This document shows, piece after piece, positions 6,416-13,456 of a DNA stretch of 25,635 nucleotides. Position 1 is the first letter of the stretch. Each line of letters starts with the position of its first letter. The notes under the pieces were generated by a model. It had not been told where the DNA came from, searched no databases, and was given only the letters and a program-made list of their open reading frames with translations. The translations under genes and the position numbers were made by a program. The DNA is taken from positions 1 through 25,635 of IMG/VR virus record IMGVR_UViG_3300025138_000314; one strand, given 5' to 3'. The DNA comes from a virus.

Positions 6416-8323
6416 ATGGCAGATAAAGGCTTATTTAGTAGACTACAGAGATTATTTTCAACAGACGTAATTATACGTAATGCTGGTGGAAATCAAGTAA
6501 AAGTAATAGATAGTAATACTATTCAAACTAGTGGTGAACTACAAACAAATTCATTAATAGATAGATATAATAGAATATATTCTACAAACCCATCTTCTTT
6601 ATATGGGTCTCAATTTAATGTAAATTATCAATATCTTAGACCACAATTATATTCTGAATATGATTTAATGGATCAAGATGCTATTATTGCTTCAGCTTTA
6701 GATATTATAGCAGATGAATCAACATTAAAGAATGATATGGGCGAAGTATTATCTATTCGTTCCGCAAATGAAGACATTCAAAAAATATTATATAATTTAT
6801 TTTATGACGTATTAAATATTGAATTTAACTTATGGTCATGGGTTAGACAAATGTCAAAATATGGTGATTTTTTCTTAAAATTAGAAATATCAGAAAAGTT
6901 TGGTGTATATAATGTTATACCTTACACAGCTTATCATATTGAAAGACAGGAAGGATTTAACTTAGATAACCCATCAGAAATTCGTTATAGATATTCCCCA
7001 GACGGTTTAGTTAATTCAAATTCTGGGTTATATAGAGTTCCTGGTCAAGCTTTTCAAGATGATCAAACTGGTATTTATTTTGATAATTATGAAATGGCTC
7101 ACTTTAGATTAATAGGTGATGTTAATTTCTTACCTTATGGTAGATCATATATAGAACCTGCTAGAAAATTATTTAAACAATATACATTAATGGAGGATGC
7201 AATGTTAATTCATAGAATTGCTCGTGCTCCTGAAAAACGTATTTTTTATATGAATGTTGGTTCTATTCCACCAAATGAAATAGAAGCATTTATGCAAAAA
7301 ACTATATCTCAAATGAAACGTACTCCTTATGTAGATCCAAAATCTGGAGAATATAATTTGAAATATAATATGCAAAACATGATGGAGGATTTTTATATCC
7401 CCGTTCGTGGAAATGATACAACTACAAAAATAGATACTACACCTGGTTTAGATTATGATGGTATCCAAGATGTTGAGTATTTAAGAGATAAATTATTTGC
7501 AGCTTTAAAAATACCTAAAGCATTTTTAGGATATGACGAAAATGTAGAAGGTAAAGCTACTTTAGCTGCGGAAGATATTCGTTTTGCTCGTACTATTGAG
7601 CGTTTACAACGTATACTAGTATCAGAACTTAATAAAATTGCACTTGTTCATTTATACGCTCAAGGATATAAAGATGAAGCATTAACTAATTTTGAGTTAT
7701 CAATGCAAACACCATCAATTATATTTGAACAAGAAAAAATAGAATTACTTAAATCTAAAACAGAATTAGCTTCACAATTATTAACTGATAATATTTTACC
7801 ATCAGAATGGGTTTATGATAATATTTTCCATTTATCCGAAGATCAATATGATGAATACAGAGATTTAATGCGTGAAGATGCTAAACGTAAATTTAGATTA
7901 GCACAAATAGAAGCAGAAGGAAATGATCCAGTTGAAACTGGTAAATCATATGGTACACCTCATGATTTAGCTTCATTATATGGTAAAGGAAGAATGTATT
8001 CAGATCCAGGAAACGTACCAGCAGGATATGACACAACACCTAATGATTTAGGTCGCCCTAAGGATAGTATTTCTAATCATGGAAAACAAGATAGTAATTT
8101 TGGAAAAGACCCGCTAGGAACAAAACGTATGAAAGATACTGATAAAAATGACTCCTCAGACAGTAGAACAGATACTAATAAATCGGGGTTAGCTTTGGAA
8201 AATGCCCAAGTAACTTATCTTAAAAACAAAGATATGTTTAAAAACATGAATAAAAAACAATTAGTATTTGAACATGATAAAGATGATTCATCATTATTAG
8301 ATGAAAACCAATTGAAGGAATAA
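6416..8323 (+). CDS. gp20: Portal vertex protein (T4 gp20-like)
   Basis: 635 residues: forms the dodecameric ring that nucleates prohead assembly, docks the terminase and conducts DNA. Landmark gp20-type blocks are YDLMDQDAIIASALDIIADE (82-101), LPYGRSYIEPARK (239-251), RIARAPEKRIFYMNVG (267-282), EDFYIPVRG (324-332) and a TPGLDYDGIQDVEYLRDKL stretch (342-360). T4 gp20 has 524 residues. The extra length is mostly a C-terminal tail from about 520, rich in Gly/Asp/Ser/Lys and low in complexity, ending in a short LVFEHDKDD...LLDE block. The first ATG, 15 nt after a late-promoter-like motif, is the clear start. Confidence 0.96.
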   Translation: MADKGLFSRLQRLFSTDVIIRNAGGNQVKVIDSNTIQTSGELQTNSLIDRYNRIYSTNPSSLYGSQFNVNYQYLRPQLYSEYDLMDQDAIIASALDIIADESTLKNDMGEVLSIRSANEDIQKILYNLFYDVLNIEFNLWSWVRQMSKYGDFFLKLEISEKFGVYNVIPYTAYHIERQEGFNLDNPSEIRYRYSPDGLVNSNSGLYRVPGQAFQDDQTGIYFDNYEMAHFRLIGDVNFLPYGRSYIEPARKLFKQYTLMEDAMLIHRIARAPEKRIFYMNVGSIPPNEIEAFMQKTISQMKRTPYVDPKSGEYNLKYNMQNMMEDFYIPVRGNDTTTKIDTTPGLDYDGIQDVEYLRDKLFAALKIPKAFLGYDENVEGKATLAAEDIRFARTIERLQRILVSELNKIALVHLYAQGYKDEALTNFELSMQTPSIIFEQEKIELLKSKTELASQLLTDNILPSEWVYDNIFHLSEDQYDEYRDLMREDAKRKFRLAQIEAEGNDPVETGKSYGTPHDLASLYGKGRMYSDPGNVPAGYDTTPNDLGRPKDSISNHGKQDSNFGKDPLGTKRMKDTDKNDSSDSRTDTNKSGLALENAQVTYLKNKDMFKNMNKKQLVFEHDKDDSSLLDENQLKE

Positions 8324-8332
8324 TAATTTTTA

Positions 8333-8343
8333 CATATTTATAA
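8333..8343 (+). promoter_or_regulatory. Late-promoter-like motif CATATTTATAA
   Basis: 16 nt before the ATG at 8360. The downstream bases continue to TAAATA, so this copy also contains a T4-type TATAAATA (8339-8346). Confidence 0.6.
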
Positions 8344-8359
8344 ATAAATATATTTTTTG

Positions 8360-9220
8360 ATGAAAATAAAACACTCCAAGTACAAAAATACAGGCATTCT
8401 TTTTGAACTGTTAGTACGTCAAATAACAGCAGACACATTGAAAGGTGGAGACTCCCCAGCAATCGATATATTAAAAGAATATTTTGTAAAAACTTCTTTA
8501 GGTCGTGAATATAAATTATACGAATCTATTTTAAAATCTAAAGTTTTAAACGAAGGAAGAGCAAATATGGTAATTACTACTATTTTAGAATCTTCTAATA
8601 AATTTAATCGTACTACTTTAAGAAAACAAAAATATAATTTAATTAACGAAATTAAAAAACATTATAATTTAGATGTTTTTTTTGGTGCCAAAATAAAAAA
8701 TTATAAAGAATTAGCTTCATTATATACTCTAATTGAAAGTTATAATTCTGAGGAATCAAATGATTCTAAACAAATAATTGATAATAAAATAACTTTATTA
8801 GAATATTTAACTAAACAAGAAGTTAATACTAAAGAAGTTAAAGAAGATGTTTTAAAAGAATTTCAAACTTATGATAAAGATTTAAGAATACTTACCTATA
8901 AAGTACTTTTAGAAAAATTTAATTCTAAATATGATAATTTATCTAATGATCAAAAACAAGTACTTAAAGAGTTTATTAATTCTGTAGATTCAACACCTGG
9001 CTTAAGAAATTTTTATAATTCTAAAATAAATGATTTAAAAAGCATTTTAAAGGAAGAATCTAAAAAAATTAAAGACCAAGTAATTCAAATTAAAATTAAT
9101 GAAATATCTAAATATTTAACTGAAGTTAATAAATCAACTAAAGTTAATAATGATAATTTAGTTGATTTGTTACAATATTATGAATTAGTAAAAGAAATTA
9201 AAGTAGCAAATGGCATTTAA
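8360..9220 (+). CDS. Conserved phage protein of unknown function (KNTGILFELLVRQIT family)
   Basis: 286 residues from the ATG at 8360. The frame also allows TTG one codon upstream, but the ATG fits the spacing from the promoter motif. The N-terminus HSKYKNTGILFELLVRQIT recurs, as I recall, next to the portal gene in marine T4-like phages, including those of pelagic bacteria. The rest is almost all α-helical, Lys/Asn/Ile-rich, with no catalytic motif visible. Its place between portal and prohead protease is where T4 has the small core proteins gp67/gp68, so a head-assembly or portal-associated role is plausible. It overlaps the next gene by 11 nt. Confidence 0.8.
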   Translation: MKIKHSKYKNTGILFELLVRQITADTLKGGDSPAIDILKEYFVKTSLGREYKLYESILKSKVLNEGRANMVITTILESSNKFNRTTLRKQKYNLINEIKKHYNLDVFFGAKIKNYKELASLYTLIESYNSEESNDSKQIIDNKITLLEYLTKQEVNTKEVKEDVLKEFQTYDKDLRILTYKVLLEKFNSKYDNLSNDQKQVLKEFINSVDSTPGLRNFYNSKINDLKSILKEESKKIKDQVIQIKINEISKYLTEVNKSTKVNNDNLVDLLQYYELVKEIKVANGI

Positions 9221-9887
9221 ATATAAAATTAAAGAAGCACCAGCCCCTAATTTAGCTAGAGATGGTAAATACAAAATGGGTGATGTTACTTATTCTAAAG
9301 ATGGTGATACTAAATTTGTAGTTAATAAAATTGACAAAGAAACAGGTCAAGTTGGATGGGACGTAATTGAATTACCTTCATTTGAAAAATTAAATGAAAC
9401 AGCAGATGAATTAGTTGCCACGGCCAAAAAAGTTTATACTAAAACTAAAGATGATGAAAAGTTTAGAGAAATATATGAAGATGCTAGACTTATAAGAAAT
9501 AAAATTAGAAGACATTTACGTAATGAATACCCAGATGAATATAAGAGAATGGCTATGGAAGGGGAAGTTGAAGAAATGTCTACTTCTGGTGGAGCTGGAG
9601 CTTATTTAACACCGTATGCATTTAGAAAAAAAGGTGCTAAAGCTGATGATGAAGCATATACTGAATTAGGATATACTTTAGCTAAAGAAGGTAAATTAGG
9701 AGATGGAGCAGATTTAGGCCCAGGACCAAAAGCAGGCCCAGATGGTGTTAATGATAATGCTTATGTAAAACAATTTAAGTATAAATTAGTACCTAAAAAT
9801 AAAAAAGGTAATTATGTACAAAAAGGAAGTGGTTTAGAAGTAAAAAATCTTTTTAGCGATAAAGATGCAACCCCAAGCCTAAGATAA
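9210..9887 (+). CDS. Conserved phage protein, SGGAGAY.TPYAF type
   Basis: 225 residues. The first third is a small β-rich domain (KYKMGDVTYSKDGDTKFVV), followed by a charged helical stretch (about 65-110). Then comes STSGGAGAYLTPYAFRKKG at about 126-144, a motif I recognise from many marine phage genomes without known function. The C-terminal part is Gly/Lys-rich. The start ATG lies inside the last codons of the previous gene (GTAGCAAATGGC), indicating translational coupling. Position between portal and protease suggests a head or prohead-core component. The stop is TAATATG-coupled to the next gene. Confidence 0.75.
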   Translation: MAFKYKIKEAPAPNLARDGKYKMGDVTYSKDGDTKFVVNKIDKETGQVGWDVIELPSFEKLNETADELVATAKKVYTKTKDDEKFREIYEDARLIRNKIRRHLRNEYPDEYKRMAMEGEVEEMSTSGGAGAYLTPYAFRKKGAKADDEAYTELGYTLAKEGKLGDGADLGPGPKAGPDGVNDNAYVKQFKYKLVPKNKKGNYVQKGSGLEVKNLFSDKDATPSLR

Positions 9888-9888
9888 T

Positions 9889-10122
9889 ATGTATAACGGT
9901 AATATAAAAGAACAAGAAGATAAAGCATCTAAATTCCATGAGGAACGTATAGAAGCTTTTGATAAATTAGAAATTAAGCTAGACAGTATAAAAAAATCAT
10001 TACGTCAGGCTAAAATAGAAACTATAAAAACATATAGAGAACAACCAAATACCTTTGCTGTAATAAAACCTACAGATATAATCGGAGATTATTTAAAAGA
10101 TATTGAAATTTTATTAAAATAG
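9889..10122 (+). CDS. Small helical protein in the gp67/gp68 position
   Basis: 77 residues, nearly all helical and charged up to residue 50, then NTFAVIKPTDIIGDYLKDIE near the C-terminus. I do not recognise a characterised family. The size, charge and location (downstream of the portal, upstream of the prohead protease) match T4 gp67, a small prohead-core component, but this is positional analogy only. Coupled by TAATATG to the gene before it and 5 nt from the gene after it. Confidence 0.7.
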   Translation: MYNGNIKEQEDKASKFHEERIEAFDKLEIKLDSIKKSLRQAKIETIKTYREQPNTFAVIKPTDIIGDYLKDIEILLK

Positions 10123-10127
10123 AAAAA

Positions 10128-11375
10128 ATGAAAAAAGCAGAAAAATTATTTAAAGATTTAATTAATGAAAATTTAGGATATGTTGATCTTAAACCTATTA
10201 CTCAAATCGAAGCAACCCCTAAATTAGATTTTGAAAATAAATTTGCTGAATATTTAGCAGAAGAAACTAAAAAAGCTAAAGAAGATGAAGCTGTAAAAGT
10301 TGATTCCGATAAAATAGCTAAAACTGTAGAAGAAATTGAAAGTCATAATTTTGACTATGCAGATAAAAGTAACATAGATAATTTAAATGCTGAAGAATTT
10401 CAAAAAGGAATTTATTTTGAAATGAATAAGGTTAGAGAAACTGTATCATCTGCTGATTTGGGAGACGCAATTAAAGAAGCAACAAAAGTAGTAGCTAAAA
10501 ATTTAGCTAAAGATGGTCATTATTATATGAAAAATGCTGCTTTTGGAGTTGAAGGTTTAGGGTATCAAGATTCAAAAGTTGAAGAAGCTAGTGGAAAATA
10601 TAAAGCTAGTGGATACTCAGATAAAATAAAAACAGTAGTAAAAGAATCATTAATGGGAGGAGTTATTACTTCAGGTCACCCAAATTCTATAGCATCCCAA
10701 CAAGGAAATGTTGTAAAACAAATGATGGAAGAAAATGATGAATTAGAAGAAAAAAAACAAGGATACGACGATAGAGAAGACGAATCTTTAGGTGCTCGTA
10801 GAGGTGCTGAAAAAGATAAAGAACAATCTATGAAAGATCGTAGAGATGATTCTTATGGAAAATTTGGTAAAAGAGATGATGAAGCTGAAGGTAAAGCAAA
10901 AGGACCAGGAAAAAATAAAGTAAAAAAAGAATCATTAGATAATGATTTAGCAGAAATTGATAGACAAGCTCAAATTGTAGCTATGGAAGCTAAATTAGAT
11001 AAATTAAGCGAAGTTATTGAAGCTAAATCTGACCGAATTAATATGGTTACTGAAGATGATAATTTATCTGAGTTAATGGATAAAAAGAAAATGAAGCAGA
11101 TGCAGAAAGAAGTTAAAATCTTAGAAAAAAGAAAAGCTAAGATGGAAAAAATCTATGAAAAATCTTGTGGTAAAAAATACCAAAAAGCAGAAGTAGTTGA
11201 TGAAGTAGAAGAAATTGAAGAAAAAAAACAAGGATACAATGATAGATTAGATGATGCTGAAGGTGCTAAACATGGTAAAAAGAAACAAGATATGGCTCAG
11301 AGAAGAGCTGATTCTGAAAACATGGAAAAAGCTGATGGTAAAAGAAAATTTTCTGGAGATTCTAAGATGAAATAA
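10128..11375 (+). CDS. Charged repeat-containing protein, candidate prohead-core/internal protein
   Basis: 415 residues, highly charged. The N-terminus MKKAEKLFKDLINE is an amphipathic helix ending I-x-E (12-14), a possible capsid-targeting and gp21 cleavage signal. Residues about 130-205 hold a more ordered block (DGHYYMKNAAFGVEGLGY, then GGVITSGHPNSIASQQGNVV). A Lys/Glu/Asp repeat beginning EEKKQGY[DN]DR occurs at about 207-247 and again at about 364-408. Between the copies is a coiled coil with a KKMKQMQKEVKILEKRKAKM segment. The QGYxDR repeat is one I have seen in marine phage proteins without function. The position suggests the T4 gp68 slot. Confidence 0.75.
   Translation: MKKAEKLFKDLINENLGYVDLKPITQIEATPKLDFENKFAEYLAEETKKAKEDEAVKVDSDKIAKTVEEIESHNFDYADKSNIDNLNAEEFQKGIYFEMNKVRETVSSADLGDAIKEATKVVAKNLAKDGHYYMKNAAFGVEGLGYQDSKVEEASGKYKASGYSDKIKTVVKESLMGGVITSGHPNSIASQQGNVVKQMMEENDELEEKKQGYDDREDESLGARRGAEKDKEQSMKDRRDDSYGKFGKRDDEAEGKAKGPGKNKVKKESLDNDLAEIDRQAQIVAMEAKLDKLSEVIEAKSDRINMVTEDDNLSELMDKKKMKQMQKEVKILEKRKAKMEKIYEKSCGKKYQKAEVVDEVEEIEEKKQGYNDRLDDAEGAKHGKKKQDMAQRRADSENMEKADGKRKFSGDSKMK
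10746..11344 (+). repeat. Two diverged copies of the QGYxDR repeat
   Basis: Copy 1 spans about 10746-10866 and copy 2 about 11217-11344. Both begin with codons for EEKKQGY[DN]DR, followed by a G-A-[RK]-[RH]-G block and a Q-x-x-x-x-R-R-x-[DS] block. The copies are separated by a coiled-coil segment and differ at many codons, so the duplication is old. Confidence 0.6.
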
Positions 11376-11381
11376 AAAATA

Positions 11382-11987
11382 ATGAGCAAAAAGCTATTAA
11401 TAGAGGTAAATACATTTAAAGTAAACCCCCTTCAATTAACTGAAAATGTTAATAAAGAAACGGGTAATTTAATGGTTGAAGGAATTCTAGCCTCTGCTGA
11501 AGTAAAAAATGGTAATGGACGATATTATTCTAAAGATCTATGGGATAGAGAGATGGAAAAATATGGTGAACTTATTAAAGAAAGACGTTCAATGGGGGAA
11601 TTAGACCACCCAGAATCTTCAGTTATAAACCTACAAAATGTATCACATCTTATTTCTGATTATTGGTGGGATGGAGATAATGTAATGGGTAAAATAGAAG
11701 TATTACCAACACCATCAGGCAACATACTTTCAGAATTAATTAAAGCAGGTGTAACTGTAGGTGTTTCATCTCGTGGTATGGGCTCTTTAGAAGATAGAGG
11801 TGGAGTAATGGAAGTACAAGATGATTTTGAATTATTATGTTGGGATTTTGTTTCTACACCATCAAATCCAGGTTCATATATGCATACTTTAAATGAAGGT
11901 AAACAATCAATTACTTACGATTATACTAAAGTAAATAGTATTATACAAGAAATCCTTTGTTCTAAAGGTTCTTGTTCTACTTTTTAA
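11382..11987 (+). CDS. gp21: Prohead core protease (T4 gp21-like)
   Basis: 201 residues, against 212 for T4 gp21. It is the serine protease that digests the scaffold and trims capsid proteins after L/I-x-E sites during prohead maturation. NGRYYSKDLWDREM at about 45-58 is the conserved N-terminal block. GELDHP supplies the catalytic His (H76), GVSSRGMGS the nucleophilic Ser (S129 or S130), and CWDFVSTPSNPG at about 153-164 a possible third residue (D155). The gene sits immediately upstream of the scaffold and capsid genes, as in T4. It starts 6 nt after the previous stop with an A-rich leader and no Shine-Dalgarno. Confidence 0.95.
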   Translation: MSKKLLIEVNTFKVNPLQLTENVNKETGNLMVEGILASAEVKNGNGRYYSKDLWDREMEKYGELIKERRSMGELDHPESSVINLQNVSHLISDYWWDGDNVMGKIEVLPTPSGNILSELIKAGVTVGVSSRGMGSLEDRGGVMEVQDDFELLCWDFVSTPSNPGSYMHTLNEGKQSITYDYTKVNSIIQEILCSKGSCSTF

Positions 11988-12010
11988 TTTTTCGAAATAT
12001 TCATATACGT

Positions 12011-12086
12011 ATAACCGTAATATGCCATCTCCTATATGGCATCGATAAACAAATTAATCCCTATTACGGTTCTTAATAACCGTATT
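12011..12086 (+). promoter_or_regulatory. Structured leader with mutually exclusive hairpins upstream of the scaffold gene
   Basis: Within the 122-nt gap, AACCGTAAT (12013-12021) is fully complementary to ATTACGGTT (12063-12071). This long stem encloses a local 7-bp hairpin ATGCCAT/ATGGCAT (12022-12028 with 12036-12042). The same ACGGTT (12066-12071) can instead pair with AACCGT at 12078-12083. ATAACCGTA is repeated directly (12011-12019 and 12076-12084). The two folds exclude each other, as in attenuators or riboswitch-like leaders. No late-promoter-like motif was seen here. No known RNA family was recognised, and function is inferred. Confidence 0.5.
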
Positions 12087-12109
12087 TCACAAACTTAAAT
12101 TTTGCGATT

Positions 12110-13432
12110 ATGTCAAAAAACAGAGACTTGCTTAAAGAAGCAATTGCTGATGCTAAAGCTGTAAAAGAAACTGCTATAGCAAATGCTAAAGCTGCATTAG
12201 AAGAAGCTTTTACTCCTCATTTGAAATCTATGTTAGCCGCTAAATTAGAAGAAATGGACAAAGAAGACGTTGACGAAGGATACGATAAGTATGAAGAAGA
12301 CGACGTTAACGAAGAAATGGATTCTAAGAAAAAAGCTGATAAGGAAAAAATGGATGAAGAGATGAAAGAAGATGATAAAGTAGACGAAGCTAAAAAAGAA
12401 GAGATTGACGAAGAAATCACTCTTGACGAATTACTTGCAGAACTTAATGAAACCGAAGTAGAAGAAAATAAACGAACTGATGCTGAACAAGAAGGTTATA
12501 AGGACGGATTCGAAGACGCTAAAGACGACATCGAAAAAGAACTTAAATCTATGAAAGTATCAGAAAGTGAAAATTCTGAAACTGAACTATCTGAAAATGC
12601 TAGAACAGACGCTGAAGAAGAAGGCTACAAAGACGGCCTGAAAGACGAGAAAGAAGACATGAAAGAAAACGCTCGTACGGATGCTGAAGAAGAAGGCTAC
12701 AAAGATGGTATGAAGGACGAAAAAGAAGACATGGACGACGAGGAAATTGATCTCGAAGATATGTCAGAAGACGACCTTAAAGGATTCATTGAAGATGTAA
12801 TTAAAGACATGGTGGGTTCAGGTGAATTAGAAGCTGGAGAAGAATTTGAATCTGAAGAAGTAGACGGAGACGTTGAAATCGACAGTGAAGAAGAAATCGA
12901 AGTGGAAGATGAAGTTGAAATCCCAATGATGGAAGAAAAAGAAGAGTTAGAGGAAATGGATGCAGTAAGTTGGAATGATAAAAACAATCCTACAAGAGGA
13001 GCTAGTAAAGTAGATCTAGATCCTAAAAAGGTTGGTAAATCAACAGCTGCTTATTCTATTAACGAGGAAGAAGTAACTAAAATGTTAGCTGAAGTTGAAG
13101 AACTTAAAAAAGAACTTACGGAAGTTAACCTTTTAAATGCTAAACTCCTTTACACTAATAAAATCTTTAAATCCAAAAACTTAAACGAAGCTAAAAAAGT
13201 TAAAGTGCTTAAAGCATTTGACAAAGCTTCAACAGTTAAGGAAGCAAAAGTTATTTTTGAAACATTAAACGAAGGAATGTCATCTAAAATGACAAAACCA
13301 TCTATTAATGAAGTAAAAGGTAGCGCTTCAAAAGCTTCAGGAATATCTCCTAAAGCAAAACAGCCAATAGTTGAAAACGCAGCATTTATGCGTATGCAAC
13401 AATTAGCTGGAATTATTAAAAAAGAAAATTAA
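12110..13432 (+). CDS. gp22: Prohead scaffolding core protein (T4 gp22-like)
   Basis: 440 residues, extremely acidic and helical, longer than T4 gp22 (about 270). It forms the internal core around which the capsid shell assembles and is then digested by gp21. The N-terminal half is Glu/Asp/Lys low-complexity with three copies of a 23-residue unit built on RTDAE[EQ]EGYKDG (starting near residues 119, 162 and 186). The conserved C-terminal third reads LNAKLLYTNKIFKSKNLNE, VKVLKAFDKASTVKEAKVIF and finally FMRMQQLAGII, a block I associate with gp22-like proteins in marine phages. It has more C/G-ending codons than its neighbours, as expected for a very highly expressed gene. The protease lies upstream and the capsid gene 24 nt downstream. 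Confidence 0.9.
   Translation: MSKNRDLLKEAIADAKAVKETAIANAKAALEEAFTPHLKSMLAAKLEEMDKEDVDEGYDKYEEDDVNEEMDSKKKADKEKMDEEMKEDDKVDEAKKEEIDEEITLDELLAELNETEVEENKRTDAEQEGYKDGFEDAKDDIEKELKSMKVSESENSETELSENARTDAEEEGYKDGLKDEKEDMKENARTDAEEEGYKDGMKDEKEDMDDEEIDLEDMSEDDLKGFIEDVIKDMVGSGELEAGEEFESEEVDGDVEIDSEEEIEVEDEVEIPMMEEKEELEEMDAVSWNDKNNPTRGASKVDLDPKKVGKSTAAYSINEEEVTKMLAEVEELKKELTEVNLLNAKLLYTNKIFKSKNLNEAKKVKVLKAFDKASTVKEAKVIFETLNEGMSSKMTKPSINEVKGSASKASGISPKAKQPIVENAAFMRMQQLAGIIKKEN
12464..12733 (+). repeat. Triplicated 69-bp coding repeat in the scaffold gene
   Basis: Units at about 12464-12532, 12593-12661 and 12665-12733. The last two lie 72 bp (24 codons) apart and are nearly identical at the protein level, with several synonymous differences. 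The first is more diverged. All encode EN-x-RTDAE-x-EGYKDG plus an acidic tail. Confidence 0.8.
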
Positions 13433-13456
13433 TTAACCCTTATTAAAACTTAAAAC

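Noticed and set aside
8357-8359. TTG start for the 286-aa gene
   Set aside because: An ATG follows immediately at 8360 with better spacing from the promoter-like motif.
12217-12987. Minus-strand Ser-rich ORFs inside the scaffold gene
   Set aside because: They mirror the Glu/Asp/Lys low-complexity codons of the scaffold gene on the other strand.
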